This document shows, piece after piece, positions 24,007-34,820 of a DNA stretch of 64,000 nt. A program made the position numbers and the translations under genes. This DNA comes from Acholoe squamosa (Eukaryota > Annelida > Polychaeta > Phyllodocida > Polynoidae): assembly GCA_949317995.1 (NCBI GenBank), contig OX439045.1:7559674-7623673 (forward strand), given 5' to 3'. The notes beneath the pieces are model-generated. The model was given only the letters and a program-made list of their open reading frames with translations. It did no database searches and was not told the DNA's origin. Numbering within the stretch: the first letter of the stretch is position 1; each line of letters starts with the position of its first letter.

Positions 24007-24526
24007 ATATGCCTACTTGCTGTGGTTGTACCACAGTTAGCACCCTAACGCACCACCACAGGTAGCCTGCAGCACAGACAGTGCATTGCAGTAGGGTACC
24101 CCATTCTGGAATCAAACCCAGCCAACATTGGATCAAACCATTATTGGAATGTACAAAGCTATAGAGTACCTACTTTATTGCACCTGATGAGACCGAAAGG
24201 TCGAAACTCACAAGACTGTAGCATCATAAAAGTGAGAGTAAATCCCTATAAAAGACTCTAGAATGAGGATTTTAAGTAGTGTTCTTTGTTCAGAAAAATA
24301 TCTACAGAAGTGGCCACCCCCACAAAAAGTGGACCATTCCAAAGGAAGTTCCACTCCACTGGTTCCAATCAGTGCAGGGTGGCATAGTCTTTAATAACAA
24401 AGTACACACTGGGACAAGATCAATCACTCTCACCTGGGGTCTATAAATACAGGTAAACACCTGACTGGGTCCTCAGTCTTGTGCAGTAGTGCCGTAAGTA
24501 CACAAAGCCACGTCACCCCCCATACA
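24007..24526 (+). repeat. Penelope-like element, 5' pLTR
   Basis: Direct copy of 28970-29486 with a handful of substitutions. It starts 'atatgcctacttgctgtggt' and ends 'ccacgtcacccc'. It contains a hammerhead-type ribozyme core (separate entry). It is preceded by a second inverted copy of the 'gggaaccagcgta' motif, giving a short foldback around 23945-23990. Confidence 0.9.
24164..24240 (+). ncRNA. hammerhead-ribozyme-like core in the 5' pLTR
   Basis: CTGATGA (24184-24190) is followed by a 4-bp stem GACC/GGTC closed by a GAAA loop, then CGAAAC: the hammerhead core with helix II. ACTC after the GAAA can pair with GAGT at 24236-24239 followed by A (type I order), or with GAGT at 24164-24167 followed by A (type III order). 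I cannot draw a convincing helix I, so catalytic ability is uncertain. Penelope-like pLTRs are known to carry such motifs. Confidence 0.7.
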
Positions 24527-26402
24527 GTTTATATCAATTTAGCCTGCTGAATTGGTTGACTATATCACTTACATCTATTATCTATAACAACAAACATTAT
24601 ATGTAAATACAGTGGAGGTATATTTTGTATATTTTAGGACATGCAGAATTCTCACACAAACAAGGAAACAAACACGACCTGACTCCAATAGACCATTCCA
24701 CTCCCAACAGGGAAGGTGACTTAGTATTCATAACACAGAATCAATTTCAACATGCTTTAGATGAATCCTATACTGAATATTTAACAGAATTACCACTTAA
24801 CACCGACATAGAAGTACCAGGTGATGGGACTACCATGAATGACAACCATGATGACACCTCACCCCATGATGACACCTGGGGGGGGGGGAGACGGCACTGA
24901 CTTACTTGACATTGATAGCTGTAACTTTGAGGAGGGGTGCACCAACCCGGCCTCCCAGGCCAGCTTGTTAAGTGGTCATAATAGCACTACAAGGCTAGGT
25001 TCTAATTTGAGCGAGCCTCAATACAGCCACAACAATTCACAGAAGGAATCGAAATCTGTCAGATAATGACACTTTTTCCAACCTTATAGCCCACATGAAT
25101 GAGTCACTTCTCACTAAAAGATTCAAAAATGATCAAACCAGTGAGAGTGACCCAGATGCCACTCTAGTAGATCTGAATACTACCTTTACCATATTGACCT
25201 CCAATGACTCAAATGAACCATCCACTACAGGGGACAGTTCAATAGCAGAATTCGTAGAGGAGAATGGTCCTGTATTAATAGATATAAGTAAGGTCCCAAA
25301 AAACAATAGAGAGAGTAGAAAAAGGAACATTAACATCATGGGATATCCATGCTGGGTCGAAAATGACCTTGACAGTTTAGACCACCATGACTTCCTAGAT
25401 GATGAAAACAATAAAACTAAAATTGAACATGTTTCCTATTCACAGTGCATTGAGGAGATGATCCCTGTGACAGCCAAAGGCCTCTGGAAGACTGCAAAAA
25501 GCGATGGGGTAGTGGCAGCACGAGCAAGCGTGAGGACATACTACTATAACACACTCATCCAAAAGAGCCGTATGGAAGGATGGGCCTTAGGTATTGTGGA
25601 CAATCCACAGTGGTTTAAAGACTATGATGATCTGGGGAAACTCCTTGCTGCAAAAAGGGAAAAAGAGTCCTGGGTTAACATGCACTTTGTGTCAGATTAT
25701 CTTGCCAAAACCCTAAATAATGCTAAAGAATCAAGGTCTGGGGCCCTTCAGGGCGTGTATAGTGTGCTCCTAGAGCACAATGACAAAGAAAAAGCCAATG
25801 ACATAATGACCCATTTGATTAAATATCTAAAAGAGCATGGGGTAGTTATCAAGGACAAAGAATCCAAGGTGTACGCGGAGAAAGAGGAAACTCTCTCCCA
25901 ACGTACACCTAAGGATTCTGACTTCCTTAACCCCATCTCAGGTGTTAGGAGGGGCTTATGGGAGGAGGCAGCTCGTAGAGCAGCCTCAGCCAAAGCTGCT
26001 CAGGAAAAGGAGGCAGCAGAAGCAGCCTTCAAAGAAGCTGCAAAACCTAAAGAGGTTTTATTAGCACCCCCAGAACCCCTACAGAGGGGGGGCTCGTGGG
26101 GGAGGTCGGGGCCGGAGGGGTTGGTATCAACCCAGGGACCCCAGGAGTGCCAGGGGCAGGGGGGGCTACAACTACTAGCCCAACCAATGGTTCAACAGAA
26201 AGACACTTGTATAAACTTAACATGTTCTCAATTCACTTTTCAACATGATGATGACATGCAAAATGTGAATGTTGTGAAAAATGTAAAACCTGTGAAAAAT
26301 GCAAGTAAACTGTCAAACTGTTTTAATGTTGTTACTGGTGTTCCTTCCTCTACAGATAGAGTCAAACCTGCAAAAGCGAAACATAGACATAAGAGAAAAT
26401 GA
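24527..26402 (+). pseudogene. Penelope-like element ORF1 / N-terminal extension
   Basis: The cleanly open part is 25095-26399 (435 codons). Further coding-looking sequence upstream, from about 24625, is shifted by a G homopolymer at 24879-24888. There is no zinc finger or RT motif. The protein is acidic at first, then has a globular-looking middle ('PVTAKGLWKTAKSDGVVAAR', 'GWALGIVDNPQWFKDYDDL'). An alanine/glutamate helix ('EEAARRAASAKAAQEKEAAE') and a glycine-rich, then lysine-rich tail follow. It ends at TGA (26400-26402), but the same frame continues without further stops into the RT ORF. ORF1 and RT may therefore originally have been one protein. I do not recognise this domain. Confidence 0.6.
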
Positions 26403-28826
26403 AATATAATTGACCAAAATGCAAATAAAAAATCGAAAAAAACAAAACCAAAGTACACATCTAGAATAGTGAATCTCAGTACTAAGAAACTTGAGAGAGC
26501 AGAAGAAACCCTTCTAGAGAAGGGCCTAAACTTCTGCCCCACTCAAAGTATGAAACGTGGAGACCAAAAACACGAATTGGACAAGTTTCATAGATCCCTC
26601 AGAATAAAGCAATTTTTCCAAAAGGATGAAATTGAAGATCCAAATCAGCCAAAATTAAAATTCCTAAACCAAGCCTTCTCTGATAAAGAGTTGGAAAAAT
26701 CCCTTAAGGACAAATCAGTCTGGAAACCACCCACAGGATCTAGTAACCTAGAAGGTTTTATAACAGCAAATGAAGTAGCTTTATCTAATGTAGAATATGA
26801 CATAAAACTCAGGCCCAATATCACCAAGGCAGAGAAAAAAGCACTGAAAACACTTTCCAGAGACAGGGAAATTACCATTAAACAAGCTGATAAAGGTGGT
26901 GCCACAGTAATAATGGACACCAAGGATTATGTAGCTGAGGGGATGAGACAACTCTCTGATAGGGAAACCTACAGAGAAACTCATAGAGACATCACTGAGA
27001 TAATAGATCAGGAGGCCAATGAACATATCACTGGCATGGTAAACAGAGGTGAAATCACCAGATCAATGGGTGAATCATTGGTTACTACCAAACCCACAAC
27101 ACCCTACATCTACTTCCTACCTAAAATACATAAAGGGCAGAATCCACCACCAGGGAGACCACTGGTATCAGCTAACAGCTGTGCCACTGAAAAGCTTTCT
27201 GCATTTGTGGACAATTTCTTGAAAGATCTAGTGCCCAAAATAAAATCTTATGTCAAAGATACAAATGACTTTATCAACAAGGTAGAAAAGTAAATCAAAG
27301 TAACAGACACCACCATAATGGGTACATTGGATGTAGGCTCATTGTACACCAATATTCCAAATGGAGAGGGGGTGGATATAATCAGAAACAAACTGATGAA
27401 ATGCAGAAAACCATACACAAACCCAAAAAGTGGCACACTAGTTGAACTTCTGGAATTTGTCCTTAAGAACAATAACTTAAATTTCAATGGTAAGAAATAC
27501 CTGCAAATACAAGGCACTGCTATGGGCACCAGGTTGGCACCCTCATATGCCAACCTGTTCATGGAATAGATAGAAACAAGAATGCTTGCAGCTCATTATC
27601 TACAACCCACTACCTGGCTTAGATATATTGATGACATCTTCTTCACATAGGACCATGGGGAGGAAGAAATGCAGATCTGGCTACAACACCTGAATAATTT
27701 TCATGAGACAATCAAATTCACAATGGAGACCTCCCTTACTGAAATCAACTATCTAGACACTAAGGTAAAGAAGGAGGGGGAATCTCTGTATACAGACCTC
27801 TATGTCAAACCAACTGACACAAACACATACCTCCGATATAACTCAGCTCATCCACCAGCAACCAAAAAGAGCCTGCCATACTCACAATTCTTAAGATTGA
27901 GGAGGATCTGTAAGAGGAATGGAGACTACCAGGCACATAAAGAAAAGAAACTACAGGAGTTCAGAGAAAGGGGATACCCTGAAAAACTACTCGAGGACTG
28001 CTGCAGAAAAGTGGAAGAAAAACAAAGAGAAGATCTACTCAAAAAGAAGAAGAAGAAAAAGAAAAAGATAGAAGCCTTCCTGATCAGTACATACAATCCA
28101 GGACTAAACCCACTAAAGGAGATAGTTCAACAAAACTGGCCAACATTGGGAAGGTCAAGGACCACCAAACAGATCTACAATGACAACTACATCAATGGTT
28201 TCAAAAGACCTAAAAATCTAAAGGACCATTTGGTGAAGGCAAAGACTGATTATCACCCAAAAAGGGATGACAAATCACAGAAGAGAAAGCAAGAAAATAA
28301 AAACTTCTGTGACAAACCAAACTGTGAAGATTGTAAACTGATAAACAAATCAGGCAAAATGACTTCAACAATCACAGGAAAAACACATATAACCAAATGG
28401 AATGTGACATGCAGAAGCTCCAATGTGATATACTGCCTTAGCTGTAAAAACTGTGGAAAGCAGTATGTAGGACAAACCAAGAGAGAGATCAGAGAAAGAA
28501 TGGTTGAACACATAGGCAGCGCTAATGACATACTAGGGATCAGAAGGGATGGGCAACCCATCAAACGAAGAAAAAGAAAAAATCCCTCAACAAAGAAGAA
28601 AATAAATCACAATGAGGTACCCAACCACTTCTGCAAATGTGGTAACACGGGTCAATGTCACCAGGGACAGAAACATATGGAATTCCATATATTAGACTTT
28701 GTGGAGAGACATCCACTCAGCCAAAGAGCAAATGAATTGAGACTCCTGATTGAAAACAATTGGATTCATAAAATCAAGAGCCAGACACCACTAGGTTTGA
28801 ATACTATGGATAATAGATATGGGTAG
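26403..28826 (+). pseudogene. Penelope-like reverse transcriptase with GIY-YIG endonuclease
   Basis: Blocks in order: 'AEETLLEKGLNFCPTQS' (the typical Penelope N-terminal motif), 'ADKGGATVIMD', 'YFLPKIHKGQNPPPGRP', 'LDVGSLYTNIPNGEG' (motif A), 'GTAMGTRLAPSYANLFM' (motif B) and 'RYIDDIFF' (catalytic DD). These are followed by 'INYLDTKV' and 'NSAHPPATKKSLPYSQFLRL'. A lysine-rich stretch precedes a cysteine pair cluster ('CDKPNCEDCK'). The endonuclease then reads 'VIYCLSCKNCGKQYVGQTKR' with the conserved R and 'MVEH', and a late 'FCKCGNTGQCHQG' cluster. Nonsense codons sit at 27291 (TAA), 27567 (TAG) and about 27648 (TAG); the last two fall where W is usual. There are no frameshifts. It would copy its RNA by target-primed reverse transcription. 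Confidence 0.92.
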
Positions 28827-28969
28827 AGAGATACGTACAAACCCAGAGCCTCGTCGAAATTTTTTTTGGGAACCAGCGTAGCCTGGTACCAAAACTTTTT
28901 CACAAAAATAACTTGATATTTACCTGTACTACATTCTCTCACACCCACACTACTCAGAGGACCCAGGAT

Positions 28970-29486
28970 ATATGCCTACTTGCTGTGGTTGTACCACAGT
29001 TAGCACCCTAACGCACCACCACAGGTAGCCTGCAGCACAGACAGTGCATTGTAGTAGGGTACCCCATTCTGGAATCAAACCCAGCCAACATTGGATCAAA
29101 CCATTATTGAAATGTACAAAGCTATAGAGTACCTACTTTATTGCACCTGATGAGACCAAAAGGTCGAAACTCACAAGACTGTAGCATCATAAAAGTGAGA
29201 GTAAATCCCTATAAAAGACTCTATAATGAGGATTTTAAGTAGTGTTCTTTGTTCAGAAAAATATCTACAGAAGTGGCCACCCCCACAAAAAGTGGACCAT
29301 TCCAAAGGAAGTTCCACTCCACTGGTTCCAATCAGTGCAGGGTGGCATAGTCTATAATAACAAAGTACACACTGGAACAAGATCAATCACTCTCACCTGG
29401 GGTCTATAAACACAGGTAAACACCTGACTGGGTCCTCAGTCTTGTGCAGTAGTGCCGTAAGTACACAAAGCCACGTCACCCCGCAT
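28970..29486 (+). repeat. Penelope-like element, 3' pLTR
   Basis: Direct repeat of 24007-24526, ending at the right target duplication. The 50 bp upstream (28860-28909) are those found inverted at the 5' end of the element. Confidence 0.9.
29126..29204 (+). ncRNA. hammerhead-ribozyme-like core in the 3' pLTR
   Basis: Same core as in the 5' pLTR: CTGATGA (29147-29153), GACC stem, CGAAAC, with GAGT both upstream and downstream. The helix II loop has changed from GAAA to AAAA while both stem strands are intact, as expected for a loop base not needed for pairing. Confidence 0.65.
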
Positions 29487-29502
29487 ACATGTAACAAGTA
29501 AT

Positions 29503-29815
29503 GTTCTAAGCTTTGTCAAAAGAACTTTTCAATTTGGAGCACTTGGGTATTCGGTCAGAAAAGTCTAGAGAGGAGAGACAAAAACAAAGGATGCCCTGTG
29601 CTGCCAATAGAACACCAACCCACCTGAAGAAGGACAGGAGAAGTACCCCTGGACCGTGAGGAAGAGGGGGGAAGAGAAAAAAAAGTACCTTCCTGTGACC
29701 AAATTTAAACTAGATGCTGAAATAACATTCTGTAATGGTCGGTCAGAAACCTCGGTCAGAAACCTCGGTCAGAAACCTCATTGACGGAGTTGTATCACAT
29801 TGGTGAGACAGAGCC
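29503..29815. other. right flank of the Penelope insertion
   Basis: No gene. It contains three head-to-tail 'cggtcagaaacct' units (about 29735-29785), the complement of the motif left of the Penelope element. The sequence switches at 29815/29816 to the env module. Confidence 0.55.
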
Positions 29816-32602
29816 AATTATATCTGTTGTATTTTCCAGTGCTGTCATTGTCACCGGGCTGGTGCCACAATCATTCTGGTGAAGCATGGAGTAGTACAGT
29901 CCTTTGTTTTTAAGGCCTGGTATGGTGCTGAACCTAGTGCGCCAAGGTAGGTATATCACCTGAGGGAGGTGATAAGCAAATTCTCCTCTCTGTGATGTTA
30001 TAACTGCTGGTCCATTTCAGGTAAATATAGCTCTGAATGCTTTGGCTGTAGGCAGGTAGGCTACAGTCCCTCCTAGTCTGTATAGTTTGAGGAGTATGTA
30101 TACTATAAAAATGTGAGCTGATATCCCTAAGATGAGTCCTAAGTTTTGGAAAATTGAATGCTCTGCAACTCTACTTAGGTGTGATTCTACGTAGCGTGTT
30201 TCCATTGCCTGATCAAGGTTGGAAGCATCATGTAATAATGTTTTGGCAAAGGGCTCTAGATTCAGTTGAGTAATGTCATCTATGATTGGATTTTCCTGTA
30301 GTTTTTCTAGGGTTCTAGAAAGGGTTACTACTAGGAAGTTTGGAAGATTCTCTCTTTCATCTGGTTTGGTTTCAGAAATCTGGTTAAGTGCTGCCAATAA
30401 TTGTCTTAAGAATGTAATGAAATGACAAGGTTGAGTTGCAGGGCAACCTTGTGTTTGGAAGAGAAAATTCTCCTACACTGATTGTGCACCCACAGGGTAC
30501 ACCTATGATTGAGTAGGACTGGGCTTTCCGGGTTTCAGACGTTTTACCATGGCAGTTAATGAAGTAATGGGGTTCATTAGTAGTGACCAGATACTTATCT
30601 TCAGAAATGGAAATAGCATGGGTAATAGGTGCTTGTTGTGGTGAAACTGTCAACTTGCAATGTTCCTTAATCTGTTGAGTCAAAACGGCTACAGGGCATG
30701 TAGGCCTGTGCTTATAAATTCTACCATTTACATCTCTGCATACCTTAACTGTAGTACCTTCACATGCCTGCATATCGGCTGAGTTCAATTCAATGAATAA
30801 TGAGTAAGATACTGCTAAGAACTCAGTTGTGGTTTGCAATCTGGTGACTCCTCTGGTGGGGGTGTGTCTATAGGCATGGGTGATGTAATCATTTGGTACA
30901 GTTTGAAGGTAGAGGTAGTAGATTGAATTATAATGTCCAGATGAATATATACATGGTGAGCTGAGTAGGTGTATGAGGTCAGCTTCTGAGAATAACAGAA
31001 ATCTAAGTCATTGATTGCTACTTCTGCTCCAGGCTGTGTAATCCTAAGTTTGTTGTTAATATCAATTAAGTATCTAGCAAGGTCTGAGGGTGGTACTATA
31101 TCAGGGGTGAGGATTCCTGATGATAGCATCCTCAGGGCTGCATTGTTTCTTTGCAGTGATTGTACTGTATTCATTCTTGCTGCTATGATGATTAATGCAT
31201 CATTTAATACTTGCATTTTTCCCTTTGAGTTTTCTCGTGCCTTGAATATGAGTCAAGAGACCTGGACATGTTAGAGGCCCATAGGTTGACGGTGTCACCT
31301 ATGGTGTTGATGGTACTGTCCAGTACCTTCTTATCTTGGATATATGCTTTAACAAACCTATCTTGTCTGTTTGTGATCTTTTCAATGAGATTAGCTGCTT
31401 CTTGATCTTGTCTGGCAAATTTCCTTAATATGTCATCTATGTTCTTAAGCTGTGCCATAACTTGGTTTACATCTTCTACTGTGGCTAGACCTAGTACACC
31501 ACAAAATATGGGTGCTAGAAAACCTAGTATGGCCTCTCTTTTGGCCTTGTCCAATGTGTACATGGGGTTAGATAAAAACAATTTGATGGAGGCTAAAGTT
31601 TCGATTATCTCCTTGTCTGCAATTTCCAGCAAGGTGTCATGCTCCTTGGCTTGTTGGATAATTTGATCAGAGGTGTGATCTTGTAGAGTAGGAGTGGTCA
31701 ACTAGAGTATTCTATCCCTTATGGATCCTTGGGTAACGGGTGCCCGAGGTATCTTGTAGGGAATAGCTAGCAACAGTGTTGTGGTGGTATGTCCATTGAC
31801 CAAAGGTTGAGGGCTAGGTTTGAATACTACTCCTAAGTTTTGTCTCACTACAGGGGTATAACCTGCAGCAAGTGGTTGTATAATATATAATAACAGTATA
31901 GTCAGCAGTATGGGTGCAACTCTCAGTCTCCCCATGGTGCTGTGTAAAGCAAGAATAAAATTGATGTTAAAATTTTTGTCAGATTTGTAGCGTTTTGGTG
32001 CTGGTAAAGTGTATGGTGTAACACTTTAAATGAAGTGATTCAAACTGTACCTTTGCAAGATTGAGCTGTCTTGGCAATAGTTCCGGTGAGTCTATAGAGA
32101 TTGACCAGTAAATGGTAAGGTCAGGTTGAAGTTTAAGTAGGTGTGTTCTTTATCCTAGTGCAGTCTCTCTGATGGAGAAGTGGGCTGACTAGTTCCCAAG
32201 TGGGGTCCTGTAGACTTGTGTTCCAGACTGCAGCTGGATGAAGACTGATGGTGGGCTATGGTCCATAGTGCTTCTTATGTAGCCTACCCTACCCACATCC
32301 ATTGTGGGCCTGGTATTGTTTCTCTGGAGCAGGTGCACCTAATCTCCAGTGTCTGCTACTGTGGGGGTCTATTTGGACACTTCATTTTGTTACCCTTACT
32401 TTTCTGTAGACTTTATGCCTGCTTTACTTGGAGGGTCCCAGTCTTTGACCATTCAGTGGTATTAACCTCCTGATATTTCTACAAATTTGATGGCTTTATA
32501 TATACATATAAATTATCCAATTTCAGTCACACATGCTTATGTGTGGTTGAAAAGAATTTGAAATAAATTTTGAAAATCTTATGTTCTTTAGGTGTCTCAA
32601 TA
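29816..32602 (-). pseudogene. env: second copy of the Gypsy-A spacer-env module
   Basis: Reverse-strand copy of Gypsy-A 10944 to about 14096. The signal-peptide start is at 31935 (MGRLR...), the heptad-rich region at about 31200-31700, the cysteine block at about 30480-30540 and the transmembrane segment near 30080-30160. It is intact at positions where Gypsy-A is broken (near 11690 and 12782), but has its own defects: a stop after the first 77 codons, a frame change near 31205, changes around 30830 and 30390, and a 370-bp deletion just after the transmembrane block. It is not followed by an LTR. Upstream it is joined, inside an integrase ORF, to a different gypsy element. Confidence 0.85.
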
Positions 32603-32819
32603 GTCCTGGTTTATTTCTACAGCATTCCAGACAGGTCTCCACCCAGTGGGTAAGATATGTACTCTTACCAGGCCAGTAGAAACGCCTGGTTAAGTGTTGT
32701 AATGACCTTTTCTTTCCAAAGTGCCCGCTTGTTCTATGTCCATGACAATGCGCTAGGTATGACAACTTGCAAGGATTTCTTCCTATTAGAATAGTTCTAC
32801 CATCAAAACAGAATACCAT
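32603..32819 (-). pseudogene. pol: Gypsy-B integrase, zinc-binding domain only
   Basis: The HHCC domain is visible ('LAHCHGHRTSGHFGKKRS' and 'CLECC'). The ORF then continues for 27 codons into sequence derived from the Gypsy-A spacer. This marks the joint precisely. The catalytic core is absent. Confidence 0.85.
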
Positions 32820-33662
32820 CTCGGACTTCTAGCTCAGCACATAGAGCATTATGTGCTCCACAATCAGTGCCCTCAGTGTTTGTGCATTTCCTCACTGGGA
32901 TTCTAGACAAAGCATCCGCATTTAGATGTTTTGGCCCGGCTCGGGGTTCAGGCTGTGAGTGAAGTCACTTCCCCACAAAAAATGCTTGAATTTCTTCGTA
33001 TAGACCACCACAGTCACCAACTCTCGTTTGGTGGTACAATAATTTCTTTGAGCTTTGCTCAATGTGTTACTAGCGAAAGCAATAGGAACCTCCATTCTCC
33101 GTCAGATATTTCAATGCAGGAGTACTTGCAAACAATTCCTTTATTTGCATAAAGGCTTCATCTTGCTCAGATCCCCAGGGAAAGTTTCCAGCATGGCTTC
33201 ATATGCCGTGAGTGCATTACATAATCTTTTCCATATCTTTCGGAGTCATGCCCACTTGCCAATACCTGGATTGTAAGTCTAAAGAGCAATACCATTGATT
33301 GCCTCAAAGGGAGTCTATTAATCCGTGGCAATGGATACGAATTCTTCTTGGTCATACCATTCAATTTTCAGTAATCTATGCAAAAAAAGGATGGTACCAT
33401 CTTTCTTGGTTACCATGCACACAGGGCTAGACCTAGGACTGGTGGATGGTGTAATAACAACCTGTTCAAGCATCTTAGCTATCTCTTCCTCAGCAACCCT
33501 TTTCTTGGCTAGAGGAAGTCTCCTGTACAGAATCTTAAAAGGTTCATTCTTACCAGTGTCAATAGTATGGAGTACTGTATCAGTACATCCCAATTTTTCA
33601 CCTGGTGCTGCAAAAGCTTTTCTATACATGTCTAGCAAGTCAGTTAAGGCTTCACGTTGCAC
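32820..33662 (-). pseudogene. pol: Gypsy-B RT and RNase H fragments
   Basis: From the 5' side: RT start ('KILYRRLPLAKKRVAEEEI', 'SPVCMVTKKDGT') at 33380-33662, then the palm strand 'DLQSRYWQVGM' near 33250, followed by an abrupt jump. The block with the YxDD motif is missing. Then come the RT/RNase H connection ('GSEQDEAFMQIKELF', near 33150), 'LSKAQRNYCTTKRELV' (near 33040) and 'LNADALSRIP' (near 32910). The pieces lie in different frames. Lacking the catalytic aspartates, it cannot work. Confidence 0.8.
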
Positions 33663-34095
33663 ATCTGTCTCGACATGACTTTTAGCTATTAGATTATTTA
33701 ATTCCAGATTCCTTCCAGATAATTAGGGGAATTCAGATAGCAAAGCATGCTTACAGCTTTCCACTACTTCAGATAGGATAACCGACCCAAGAGTGGTATC
33801 CTTCTGAATGTAGATAGTTTATTACCCGGATTGGATACAGGAACTACCGTCCAAGCAGCATTTGCTACTAGAACATCGGCAGATTCAAGTCAATACTTGA
33901 CAACATGACGATGTCAGGCTCAACAACTCCAACTTTCCCAGAAAGTTCACAGTTCACATCACATGCGGTACCCAGTGGGATCTTAATCGTCGGTGCTACA
34001 CTGGCTACACTACTTACTTGTCTAAGTACACATTGTACTTCCAGATGGTACGGGTCTCTTACTTCCAATATTCCCCTCTGGAAATCTAACCTTGC

Positions 34096-34563
34096 TCAAT
34101 ACAATGCAGCAAAATCCAGATCTAATATACCATCATCCGCAATGTTTGCTACGGTCAGAGTAAGAATAAAATCCTTATCCTCCTGTAGACTGAACCTCAA
34201 ACATGTACTACCAAACGTTTGCATCATGCTACCGTCAGCCGTACGAGCATTTCCTTCCACCGTGAAAGTTTCATGACCTGTAGGCAAAAGATCATAGAGC
34301 CTCTTTGAAATACAGGAGTGGCTAGCACCCGTATCAACCAAGAACTCAGCAGATCTACCACTCACAGATACAACTGTGTACCACTGCCTACCTTTCAAGT
34401 AGGTAGGACAACTTACGTACTTAGCAAGTTCTGTCTTAGCGCCAAGGTCAAATCCACATCCCTTCAAATACTCGAAACAAGGATGACCTGGGAGGAGCTG
34501 GGCACACCCCAACCTGGCCAACCCATTGACCACTCCCTCTTGACTGATATTGGATTTCCCCAC
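34096..34563 (-). pseudogene. pol: Gypsy-B protease region
   Basis: Retropepsin motif 'FLVDTGASHSCIS' near 34320 and the later 'ADDGILDLDFAALY', which corresponds to the usual ILGLDFL strand. It lies between gag and RT, as in the Ty3/gypsy order. 33663-34095 is a degraded linker in several frames. Confidence 0.8.
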
Positions 34564-34820
34564 TGTGTTCTTCTGACAGTTCTTGACACCTGGTGTACTA
34601 TCAGTCTCCCCAGCCTCATGAATAAGGAACTGATCAGGTTCCTTAACTTCACTGCTGGGCGAAATCGCTAGAGGATTCTCACTTATACCACAAGCGGTGA
34701 TAGGCTGGCAGTCATGGCAATCACTTCCTCTGGGGGTTTTCCGGTTGCCGCCTTGGACACCCCCGCTCAGTTTTCCACTACCCGGAGTGTTCCAGTATCA
34801 TGAATTTCTATACACCATCA

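Larger units (their letters stand above)
23915..29486 (+). mobile_element. Penelope-like element, nearly full length
   Basis: It has the classic features of this class: RT of the Penelope type, a C-terminal GIY-YIG endonuclease, and long direct terminal repeats (pLTRs, about 517-520 bp). An inverted fragment sits at the extreme 5' end: 23913-23962 is the exact reverse complement of about 28860-28909. The insertion is flanked by a 16-bp target duplication, acatgtaacaagtaat, at 23899-23914 and 29487-29502. From 25095 to 28826 the coding region stays in one frame with four nonsense codons and no frameshift, so it is recently but definitely damaged. Confidence 0.92.
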
